Below are positions 8,925-16,665 of a stretch of DNA of 64,000 nt, piece by piece (positions within the stretch are counted from its first letter, which is position 1; each line of letters starts with the position of its first letter). The notes beneath the pieces are model-generated. The model ran no database searches. It saw nothing but the letters and a program-made list of their open reading frames with translations, and was not told where the DNA came from. Origin of the DNA: Thermoguttaceae bacterium (GTDB taxonomy: Bacteria; Planctomycetota; Planctomycetia; Pirellulales; Thermoguttaceae). The position numbers and the translations under genes were made by a program. The stretch lies in assembly GCA_017405595.1 (NCBI GenBank), contig JAFRAC010000024.1, positions 44,903-108,902 on the forward strand, given 5' to 3'.

Positions 8925-8989
8925 ACCGGTTCAAGCCCGGAGCTTTTCAGGCACTTCGACTGAAGAGAACCCTGGCCGGCGGTTTTCCT

Positions 8990-9655
8990 CTACCCCTCCT
9001 GCGGCAGCCCTTCGCTGTCTTCGCTTTCGGTGTCGCCGATCCGGACCGAATGGAAATCCTCGTTGGTCAGGTACTCGATCAGGTCGCCTGCCCGTTCGGT
9101 AAACGACTGGAAGTAATGGTCGCGGATAAAGAGGAGGAACTGCCGCTTCTGCGTCATGCCGAGCGGAACGCGGCCGACAATCTTTTCGAAAATCTCGGAT
9201 TCGGAACGCAAAAGCGGCTTGAGCCCGCCCCCGCCGGCAATCTTGAAAAACTGCGCGCCGACCAGCCGGTGCCCCTCGTCGGTCTCTTTGACGTTCCCTT
9301 CGGCAAGCACAAATTCCCCCTGTTCCGGAATGAGCGATTCGGCGCTTCGTACTGGGACAAACCCGTGGCTCGTCTGATACTGCCACCCTTCCCCGCGCTT
9401 CCAGTAGGCCAGAAGCCGCTCGTTATTTAAGATGACGTAAATGTTCGAAAAGGCGATCCGGCGGGGAACCCCTTCGGTCTGAATCAGAGTCGGCAGATCG
9501 TCAACCACAATCTGCGCCGAGTGCGGCGGGGGCGTTTCCTGGGGCTGAATCGTGATGATAGTGCCGCATTTCGGGCATTTCCCCCGTTTTCCCAAATAGG
9601 TATCGGGAGCGCTCATCGCGCTTTTGCATCCGGGACAGACCAGTTTAATGACCAT
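8990..9655 (-). CDS. Zinc-ribbon protein of unknown function
   Basis: 221 residues from the ATG whose first base is at 9655; AAGGA lies about ten bases upstream. The first 35 residues are a zinc ribbon (CPGCKS, then GKCPKCG), with four cysteines in two CxxC pairs. A proline-rich link follows and then a 170-residue domain without recognised motifs. No signal peptide or membrane segment is seen, so it should be cytoplasmic. Planctomycetes carry many proteins with this N-terminal ribbon. The upstream gap is shared with the divergent ligase gene. Confidence 0.7.
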   Translation of the reverse strand: MVIKLVCPGCKSAMSAPDTYLGKRGKCPKCGTIITIQPQETPPPHSAQIVVDDLPTLIQTEGVPRRIAFSNIYVILNNERLLAYWKRGEGWQYQTSHGFVPVRSAESLIPEQGEFVLAEGNVKETDEGHRLVGAQFFKIAGGGGLKPLLRSESEIFEKIVGRVPLGMTQKRQFLLFIRDHYFQSFTERAGDLIEYLTNEDFHSVRIGDTESEDSEGLPQEG

Positions 9656-9907
9656 AATCAGCGTTCCTTTCTCGAAAAACCGAGCCTCACTCCCCCCGTT
9701 TCGGAACCGTGCGTTCTCCCCTTTCATTCTAATTCGCTTCAGGCCCAAAAACAACGTTTCCCGCGGCACGGAGTGAAAATTTTAGCGGTTATAGCGATTA
9801 TCCGAAAAAATAGAGAAAGCTGGCAATTTCTCTGTTTTCAAAGGGGGCAAAGTTCGATAATGGATAAGACGTTTCACGGATGAAACGGCCGATTTCAGGG
9901 AAGCCTG

Positions 9908-9937
9908 TTAATTTCGGTAAAATAGAAAAACTATTAT
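9908..9937 (+). promoter_or_regulatory. Possible promoter of the ligase-ACP-synthase gene
   Basis: TTAATT (9908-9913), 18 bases, TATTAT (9932-9937). The -35 match is poor. The palindrome at 9940-9958 would cover the transcription start. Confidence 0.35.
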
Positions 9938-9939
9938 TC

Positions 9940-9958
9940 GTGTTTTCGCGGAAAACAC
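9940..9958. promoter_or_regulatory. Palindrome, possible operator
   Basis: Perfect inverted repeat GTGTTTTC-gcg-GAAAACAC, centred 46 bases before the GTG start of the ligase gene and directly after the candidate -10 box. The position suits a repressor site. The binding protein is unknown. Confidence 0.4.
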
Positions 9959-9994
9959 AAGAGAACAGATCGCAACGATCGGAGATTTGGTAAC

Positions 9995-12900
9995 GTGAGC
10001 CAGATTCAAACTCAAACTTCCATATTCGACCACTCCAATTTAGTGAAACTGATCCAGTTTCGGGCGGCGGTGCAGCCCAACGATACCGCGTTTCTCTATC
10101 TGAAGGACGGGGTCGGCGAACCGGGCCAGGAAGTTCGATTGACCTATAAAGAGCTGGACGAGCGGTGCCGCGCGCTCGGCGGCTGGCTCCAGCAGAACCA
10201 TTACGAGGGGAAACGGATCCTCCTTCTCTACCCTCCGGGGCTCGATTTTATCATCGGGTTTTTCGGCTGCCTTTACGCCGGCGCCACGGCGGTGCCGATC
10301 TACCCGCCGACGAAAAACCGCAAGATGCTCCGCATTCAGGCGGTCGCCGACAGCGCCGAAGCGAGTCTGGCGCTGACCGTCGAAGAGACGATGAAACGCG
10401 TGCGCGAGCTGATCAACGAAACGCCCGACCTCAAGCGGATCGCGTGGCTCACCACCGACGTTCTGCCGGTCGGTTACGAAGAGAAATGGTCCGACCCGAA
10501 CCTTGATTCCGACGCGCTGGCGTTTTTGCAATACACGTCGGGTTCGACCGGAAACCCGAAAGGGGTGATGATCACCCACGGGAACATGCTCCACAACTCC
10601 CTGCTGATCTCCACCGGGTTCGAGCATACCCGCAGCCACAGCGGCGTCTTCTGGCTGCCGAGTTATCACGACATGGGGCTCATCGGCGGCATCATTCAGC
10701 CGATCTACTGCGGCCGGCCGAACGTGATTATGTCCCCGATGTCGTTCATGCTCAAACCGTTCCGCTGGCTGGCGGCGATCAGCAAGTACCGCGCCACGAC
10801 GAGCGGCGGGCCCAACTTCGCCTACGACTACTGCATTAAAGGGATCCGCGAAGAGGTTCTCGACCGGCTCGACCTTTCGTGCTGGCAGGTCGCCTTCAAC
10901 GGCGCCGAACCGGTTCAGGCGGAAACCATGGAACGGTTCGCGAAAAAGTTCGAACGGTGCGGGTTCCGCTACGAGGCGTTCTACCCCTGTTTCGGGCTTG
11001 CCGAAGGGACGCTCATCGTGACCGGCGGCCAGAAGAGCCAGGCCCCGATCATCAAGAACGTGGACGCCGATTCCCTTGCCGCCGGTTCGGTCGTCGATGC
11101 CATTCCGGGCACCGACCGCGTGCGCCAGCTCGTTTCGAGCGGCCGCATCATTCTCGACCAGACGGTACGCATTGTCGATCCGGAAACGAAAAAGGTCTGT
11201 CCCGACAACAAGGTCGGGGAAATCTGGACCTCGAGCCCGAGTGTGGCGAAAGGCTACTGGAAGAACCCCGCCGCGACCGAAGAGACGTTCCATGCCTACA
11301 CCTCCGACACCAAAGAGGGGCCCTTCATGCGTACGGGCGACCTCGGGTTCATGTCGGGCGGCGAGCTCTTCGTGACCGGCCGCATCAAGGACCTCATCAT
11401 TCTCCGCGGGGTCAACGTCTATCCGCAGGACATCGAAGCGACCGCCCAGCATACCGTTCCCGACCTTTTGCGGGTCAACGCGGGGGGTGCGTTTATGGTC
11501 GGCGCCGACAACGAAGAGAAGCTGGTCCTGATTCAGGAAGTCGAACGCCGGTTCAAGGAGGGGGACGAAAAGAGAATCTTCCCGGAAATCCGCAAGGCGA
11601 TCGCCATCGAGCACGAAGTGCCGATCGACACCATCGTTCTGGTCCGTTCCGGCTCGGTTCCGAAAACGTCGAGCGGCAAGGTTCAGCGTCACGCCTGCCG
11701 CGAAGGGTTCCTCAAGAACGAGCTCAACGAAGTCGCCCGCTGGTCGCTTGCCGAAGAGACGGGGGACCAGATCAATATTGTCACACTTCCGAAAAAGAAG
11801 AGCGCCGGCGGCTATACCGACGCCGACAATCCGCTCAACTACGACCCGAACGCCGAAAATCTGGTCGATGACGACGACAAGATCGCGGGCAGCAAAAAAG
11901 CGCCCGCCTATCCCGGCAGCGAAATGGCGAACGTCTTTAAGGTCGAACCGAAAAGCGCTCCGAAACCGGAACCGGCGCCCGAACCCGCCAGGCTCTCCCT
12001 GGCCGGCCAGAGCTATCAGGATACCGTGAAAACGGTCCTCGAAGAAGTGCACCGGATCGCCAAAGAGCGGGCGCGGGGCGCGACGCTCGACACCGACATC
12101 ACCGAACTGGGCCTCGATTCCCTGGAGAGGATGGAGATCCTCGCCTCGCTCGAAGACAAGTTCGGCGGCCAGTTCCCCGAAGCGATTCTTCCCGACCTGA
12201 TCACCGCCCGCGATGTCGTCAACGCGGTCCGCGAACATCTGGGCCACGGCGTGAAAGTCGAGGAGCGGGAAGGGAAGATCTACGAGGTCACCGACGCGTC
12301 GAACGATTTCGCGTCGTTCCCCGAATATCTCGAACTGCGCCGGAAACTCGATTTCGCCGAAAAGACCCACCTGAATCACTTTTTCGACGTGCACGACACG
12401 ATCACCGACGACGTCACCTACATCCGCGGCAAGAAGTATATCAACTTCGCTTCGTATAACTACATCGGCGCCAGCGGCCATCCCGAAGTGATCGAAGCCG
12501 CGCAGAAGGCCGCAAAGCAGTTCGGCACCAGCGCCTCGGCCAGCCGGATCGTCTCAGGAACCAAGCCCGTGCACGTCGAGCTGGAACGCGCGATCGCCGA
12601 TTTCCTCGGCACCGACGACTCCCTGACCTTCACCGCCGGCCACCAGACGAACGAATCGGTCATCGGCCATCTGATGAACCAGTACGATATGATTCTGTAC
12701 GATGCGGTCATCCACAACAGCTCCTATGAAGGCGCCCTCCTTTCGGGCGCGCGCCGCCGTCCGTTCCCGCACAACGATTACGAGGCCGCGGAATGGATCC
12801 TCAAAAAGCACCGCCAGGAATACCGCCGGGTGCTGCTCGTGCTCGAAGGGGTTTACAGCATGGACGGCGACTATCCCGACCTGCCGAAATTCGTCGAGCT

Positions 12901-13543
12901 GCGGAACAGGTACAAGACGCTCCTGATGATCGACGAGGCGCACTCGATCGGCGTACTCGGCAAAACGGGGCGCGGGATCGGCGAGTTCTTCAACGTGAAC
13001 CGGCGCGACGTCGATCTCTGGATGTGCACGCTCAGCAAGACCTTCGGCGCCTGCGGCGGGTATATCGCCGGCCGGCAGGAGCTGATCGATTACCTGAAAT
13101 ACACCACCCCGGCGTTCATGTTCAGTGCGGCGATGTCGCCGCCGGTCGCCGCCGCCGCGCTGGCTTCGATCCGGCTTCTGGAACGGGAACCCCAGCGGTG
13201 CGAACAGCTCCGCGCCAACAGCCGTTTCTTTAAGAAGACCGCCAACGAACTGGGCCTCAACACCGGTCTGGCGACCGAGTCGGGTGTGGTCACGGTCGTG
13301 ATCGGCAACTCGGTGAAATGCCTGAAACTTTCGAAATACCTGTTCGACCACGGCGTCAACGCCAACCCGATCCTGCACCCGGCGGTCGAAGAGAAGGCGG
13401 CGCGGATCCGTTTCTTCCTGACCTGGTCGCATACCGAAAGCGAAATGCGCACCGCGCTTGAACTCACGGCGCAGGGTCTCGCCGAAATCGAAAGGGAAGA
13501 TAACGAGGTGCAGACGCAGATCTTCATCGGCAAGAAAAAATAA
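9995..13543 (+). CDS. Fatty-acyl-AMP ligase / acyl carrier protein / alpha-oxoamine synthase fusion
   Basis: 1182 residues in three parts. Residues 1-600 are a fatty-acyl-AMP ligase with the P-loop YTSGSTGNPKG (near 180), RTGDLGF and the hinge VTGRIKDLIILRG. Residues 680-750 are an ACP with carrier Ser709 (LGLDSLERME). Residues 770-1180 are a PLP enzyme of the alpha-oxoamine synthase group (serine palmitoyltransferase, KBL, BioF), with EGVYSMDGD, IDEAHSIGVLG and PLP-binding Lys1015 (TLSKTFGACGG). The predicted path is: activate a fatty acid, load it on the built-in carrier, and condense it with a small amino acid to give a long-chain amino-ketone, the first step of sphingolipid-like lipids. 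The amino acid used cannot be told. The start is GTG with GGAG about ten bases upstream. A strong terminator follows. Confidence 0.9.
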   Translation: MSQIQTQTSIFDHSNLVKLIQFRAAVQPNDTAFLYLKDGVGEPGQEVRLTYKELDERCRALGGWLQQNHYEGKRILLLYPPGLDFIIGFFGCLYAGATAVPIYPPTKNRKMLRIQAVADSAEASLALTVEETMKRVRELINETPDLKRIAWLTTDVLPVGYEEKWSDPNLDSDALAFLQYTSGSTGNPKGVMITHGNMLHNSLLISTGFEHTRSHSGVFWLPSYHDMGLIGGIIQPIYCGRPNVIMSPMSFMLKPFRWLAAISKYRATTSGGPNFAYDYCIKGIREEVLDRLDLSCWQVAFNGAEPVQAETMERFAKKFERCGFRYEAFYPCFGLAEGTLIVTGGQKSQAPIIKNVDADSLAAGSVVDAIPGTDRVRQLVSSGRIILDQTVRIVDPETKKVCPDNKVGEIWTSSPSVAKGYWKNPAATEETFHAYTSDTKEGPFMRTGDLGFMSGGELFVTGRIKDLIILRGVNVYPQDIEATAQHTVPDLLRVNAGGAFMVGADNEEKLVLIQEVERRFKEGDEKRIFPEIRKAIAIEHEVPIDTIVLVRSGSVPKTSSGKVQRHACREGFLKNELNEVARWSLAEETGDQINIVTLPKKKSAGGYTDADNPLNYDPNAENLVDDDDKIAGSKKAPAYPGSEMANVFKVEPKSAPKPEPAPEPARLSLAGQSYQDTVKTVLEEVHRIAKERARGATLDTDITELGLDSLERMEILASLEDKFGGQFPEAILPDLITARDVVNAVREHLGHGVKVEEREGKIYEVTDASNDFASFPEYLELRRKLDFAEKTHLNHFFDVHDTITDDVTYIRGKKYINFASYNYIGASGHPEVIEAAQKAAKQFGTSASASRIVSGTKPVHVELERAIADFLGTDDSLTFTAGHQTNESVIGHLMNQYDMILYDAVIHNSSYEGALLSGARRRPFPHNDYEAAEWILKKHRQEYRRVLLVLEGVYSMDGDYPDLPKFVELRNRYKTLLMIDEAHSIGVLGKTGRGIGEFFNVNRRDVDLWMCTLSKTFGACGGYIAGRQELIDYLKYTTPAFMFSAAMSPPVAAAALASIRLLEREPQRCEQLRANSRFFKKTANELGLNTGLATESGVVTVVIGNSVKCLKLSKYLFDHGVNANPILHPAVEEKAARIRFFLTWSHTESEMRTALELTAQGLAEIEREDNEVQTQIFIGKKK

Positions 13544-13564
13544 GCCTCCGGAAACGGCGTCCGA

Positions 13565-13601
13565 AGGGCGGTTTTCCCGAACCGGAAAACCGCCCTTTTT
13601 C
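13565..13601 (+). terminator. Rho-independent terminator of the ligase-synthase gene
   Basis: Stem gggcggttttcc/ggaaaaccgccc with loop cgaacc, followed by a T-run. It begins about 20 bases after the stop. Confidence 0.85.
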
Positions 13602-13656
13602 TTCGGCCCGCCGCCTTGGCCGTTCCTCCCGCCGGTTCCGGCACCGGGCGGGAAAG

Positions 13657-13685
13657 ATGACAACCGGAATCTTTTCTGTTATAAT
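13657..13685 (+). promoter_or_regulatory. Promoter of the beta-helix protein gene
   Basis: ATGACA (13657-13662), 17 bases, TATAAT (13680-13685), about 60 bases before the ATG at 13744. Confidence 0.6.
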
Positions 13686-13743
13686 TTTCCCTGATCGCCT
13701 GAACTTTGCACGATTCACTTCCTCTCAGAAAGGAACCCCCCCG

Positions 13744-15840
13744 ATGCGCCCGCGAACAGCTGTTTTCCTTCTCCTCCTTTTCCTCTTCCCCGCCTGCGCT
13801 CTCCGGGCGGGCGATTTCGAGATCATGCTTCCCCGGCCGTACGAGGCGGATACCGTCCTGTGGGTTTCTCCCGACGGGAGCGACAGCGCCGGCGGAACCG
13901 AATCGGACCCCTTAGCCACACTCGCGGGTGCGGCGCGGGCGGTCGCCGCCGCCAGGAAGGCCGCGCCGGAAAAGACGGTCTGCGTCTATTTCAAAGAGGG
14001 GATCTACCCGGTCACCGAACCGGCAATCCTCGAAAATCTGCATTCCCCCGCCGAAAAGCCGATCCTGTTCCGTTCCGCGCCGGGCGCCGAGGGGAAATGC
14101 GTCTTTACCGGCAAGAAAGCGGTCATCGGGTGGGAACAGCTTGCGTCGAGTGAATTCTGGAAAAACGCGCCCGAAGAGTTCAAATCCCGCGTCCGGCCCG
14201 AAGCCGTTCCGCAGATCTGGACCGCGCCGTACGCCCCTTGCGAAACCGCCGACTACGCCCCCGAAACGATGGGAAAGCGGCAGGAGTTTTTCGCCGGCGG
14301 CCGGGCGCAGACGCTCGCCCGCTGGCCGAACGAGGGGTTTGCCTCCTCGGGTAAAGCGCTCGGCCCGACCCCGTTGGACCACCCCGACTGGGCACACGAC
14401 GGCACGAAAGAGGGAATCTTCGAAGCGGACCCGAACCAGCCTCGCGGCTGGGAAAACGAGCCGGGCGGCGTTCTGTTCGGCTACTGGTACTGGGACTGGA
14501 GCGAATCATACGCGCGGTACCAGTCGATCGAAGCGCAGGAGGGCAGGCAGATCATCACCATGCCCGAACCGTATAACAGCTACGGCTACAAGGACCATCT
14601 GCGCTACTATGGGCTCAACCTTCTGTGCGAACTCGACGCGCCCGAAGAGTACTACATCGACCGCGCGTCGAAGCGGATCTTCTGGATTCCCGCCGAGGGA
14701 ACCGATCCCGCCGCGGCGGCGGCCGAACTGACCGTCTACGAAAAGCCGTGGGTTCTGGAAATCAGAAATTGCGGCGGCATCCTTCTCGCCGGCCTCGTCT
14801 TCGAAGGCGGGTTCGGCGGCCTGGCGTCGGTCAGCAATTCCGACGACATCACCTTCGCCGACATGGCGGGCCGCGATTTTTCGGGCACCGTCACGGTCAG
14901 CGTCAGCGGCGGGTCGCGCTGCGGCGCCTATCACACACGGCTCGAAAACCTTGCCGGGGGCGGGTTCACCCTCGTCGGGGGGGACCGCAAAACGCTCACC
15001 GACGCGCGCCACTATCTTTCGCAGTGCGCGGTCCGCAACCTTTCCCGCGTCTACCGCACCTACACGCCCGCGGCGCACCTTGTCGGGTGCGGGATTAAGG
15101 TCGAGCATTGCGAGTTTTCCGAAGGCGCCTCGTCGGCGATGCGGATCGACGCCAACGAAACGACGGTCGAGTACTGCCGGTTCACCGACCTTGTCAGGGA
15201 ATCGGACGATCAGGGGGGAATCGACGCCTGGTACAATCCGACCTACCGGGGCAACGTTATCCGCTACAACTGGTGGGAAAACATCGTGGGGGGAACCCTC
15301 TGCGGCGCGGCGGCGGTACGTTTCGACGACATGATCTCCGGCTGGCTCGTCTACGGAAACGTCTTTGTCCGCTGCGGCGGGGTCAATTTCGGAGCGGTCC
15401 AGATCCACGGCGGCAAGGAAAACCGCATCGAAAACAACCTCTTTTACGATTGCCGCGCGGCGGTCAGCTTCAGCCGCTGGGGCGAACGCTATACAGGCGC
15501 GTTCCTCGATCCCGGCAACCGGCATTACAATGAGGTCCGTGCCATGTGCTATCAGGGCGTTGACATCAATTCCGACATCTGGCGCAGCCGGTACCCCACG
15601 CTCAGCCGGATCGCCGAAGACGCCGATGTCAACACCGTCGTCAACAACCTTGCCGTCAACTGCCAGGATTTTCTCCTGAACCCGGGCGAGATCCAGCAGA
15701 CCGAAAACAACACCGTTGAAACACGCGAGCATGCCGATCTCGCCGAACTCCTCGAGCCGGTCACCCTCGCGCGCTACGGGCTCAAGCCGATTCCCGCCGC
15801 CCGGATGGGAATAACCGCGCCGCCGTACCTCGGCCGGTAG
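13744..15840 (+). CDS. Secreted right-handed beta-helix protein (pectate-lyase-like fold)
   Basis: 698 residues from the ATG at 13744, preceded by AGAAAGGAA and followed by a signal peptide (VFLLLLFLFPACALRAG). The mature start LWVSPDGSDSAGGTESDPLATLAGA is the usual opening of secreted parallel beta-helix proteins (DUF1565 type). The C-terminal half has repeated short strands with Asn and Gly (HCEFSEGASSAMRIDANETTVEYCRF, NVIRYNWWENIVGGT, NRIENNLFYDCRAAV), the coils of a right-handed helix. Such proteins bind or cleave polysaccharides such as pectin or sulfated glycans. Catalytic residues cannot be named. The next gene, also secreted and sugar-related, starts 66 bases later and may share the transcript. 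Confidence 0.8.
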   Translation: MRPRTAVFLLLLFLFPACALRAGDFEIMLPRPYEADTVLWVSPDGSDSAGGTESDPLATLAGAARAVAAARKAAPEKTVCVYFKEGIYPVTEPAILENLHSPAEKPILFRSAPGAEGKCVFTGKKAVIGWEQLASSEFWKNAPEEFKSRVRPEAVPQIWTAPYAPCETADYAPETMGKRQEFFAGGRAQTLARWPNEGFASSGKALGPTPLDHPDWAHDGTKEGIFEADPNQPRGWENEPGGVLFGYWYWDWSESYARYQSIEAQEGRQIITMPEPYNSYGYKDHLRYYGLNLLCELDAPEEYYIDRASKRIFWIPAEGTDPAAAAAELTVYEKPWVLEIRNCGGILLAGLVFEGGFGGLASVSNSDDITFADMAGRDFSGTVTVSVSGGSRCGAYHTRLENLAGGGFTLVGGDRKTLTDARHYLSQCAVRNLSRVYRTYTPAAHLVGCGIKVEHCEFSEGASSAMRIDANETTVEYCRFTDLVRESDDQGGIDAWYNPTYRGNVIRYNWWENIVGGTLCGAAAVRFDDMISGWLVYGNVFVRCGGVNFGAVQIHGGKENRIENNLFYDCRAAVSFSRWGERYTGAFLDPGNRHYNEVRAMCYQGVDINSDIWRSRYPTLSRIAEDADVNTVVNNLAVNCQDFLLNPGEIQQTENNTVETREHADLAELLEPVTLARYGLKPIPAARMGITAPPYLGR

Positions 15841-15906
15841 AAAAGCGGCCGGCACCGGCCCGTCTCCCCCCAAGCCACACACCCTTTCAGAACAAGGAAC
15901 CCGACC

Positions 15907-16626
15907 ATGAAACGCAGCTTTACCGCCGCCGCGGCGCTCGCCCTCGCATTTTTTCTTTCCCTGACCCTTCTTCCCGCCGAAGACGGCGCCAACGCGTGGA
16001 TCTCGCTTTTCGACGGCACGTCGCTCGGCTGTTGGGAAGACGGCGGCGAGGCGGGAAGCGTCGAGCCGAAGATTCAGGACGAGTGCCTGGTGATGGGGAT
16101 GGGCTCGATGTCGAGCGGCATCAAATTCAATCCCGACAAGGCCGAAGAGCCGTTCCCGACCATGAACTACGAAATCGAGTATATCGCCAAACGCCAGCTC
16201 GGCTGCGACTTTTTCGCCGCAATGACCTTCCCCTACGGCGATAGCTGCTGCACACTGGTCAACGGCGGCTGGGGCGGCACGCTTTTCGGCCTTTCGTGCA
16301 TCGACAAGATGGACGCTTCCGAGAACAACTACTCTTCCTACTACGCGTTCAAAAACAAGACGTGGTACGTCTTCCGGATCCGTGTGACCGAAAAGTCGAT
16401 CGCCGTCTGGCTCGACGACGAGAAAAAGATCGACCTCCCCACCGAGGGGCACAAGATCTCGATCCGTCTGGAAATGAGCCGCTACGCGCCGTTCGGCATC
16501 GCCTCCTGGGTCTCCGAGGGCTGGATCAAATCGATCCGCTACCGCCGCCTCTCCGAAGACGAGATTGCCGAAATCAACGCCGAAGCCGACCGCCAGAGCC
16601 GCTCCTGGAGCGCGGTAACCATGTAA
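15907..16626 (+). CDS. Secreted DUF1080 (3-keto-disaccharide hydrolase-like) protein
   Basis: 239 residues with a signal peptide (AAAALALAFFLSLTLLP). The start of the mature domain, WISLFDGTSLGCWED, followed by a concanavalin-like beta sandwich and the ending WISEGWIKSIRYRRL-type strand, matches the DUF1080 family, which is very abundant in planctomycetes and includes 3-keto-disaccharide hydrolases. It probably acts outside the inner membrane on a glycan or glycoside. AAGGAA precedes the start. It follows the beta-helix gene on the same strand and may work with it. The exact substrate is unknown. Confidence 0.75.
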   Translation: MKRSFTAAAALALAFFLSLTLLPAEDGANAWISLFDGTSLGCWEDGGEAGSVEPKIQDECLVMGMGSMSSGIKFNPDKAEEPFPTMNYEIEYIAKRQLGCDFFAAMTFPYGDSCCTLVNGGWGGTLFGLSCIDKMDASENNYSSYYAFKNKTWYVFRIRVTEKSIAVWLDDEKKIDLPTEGHKISIRLEMSRYAPFGIASWVSEGWIKSIRYRRLSEDEIAEINAEADRQSRSWSAVTM

Positions 16627-16665
16627 GCGGCGGCGAAGGGATCCCCGCGGGCGGCGCGCCTTCCC

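Larger units (their letters stand above)
9656..9994. other. Divergent intergenic region with several inverted repeats
   Basis: 339 bases without a gene. Inverted repeats: AGAGAAA/TTTCTCT (9812-9833), GTTTCA/TGAAAC (9871-9886) and GTGTTTTC/GAAAACAC (9940-9958). The AT-rich part (9905-9940) probably holds the promoter of the ligase-synthase gene. Confidence 0.5.

Noticed and set aside
10040..12481. Open frame of 813 codons on the minus strand opposite the ligase-synthase gene
   Set aside because: The plus strand has unmistakable catalytic motifs over the same bases; the minus frame has none.
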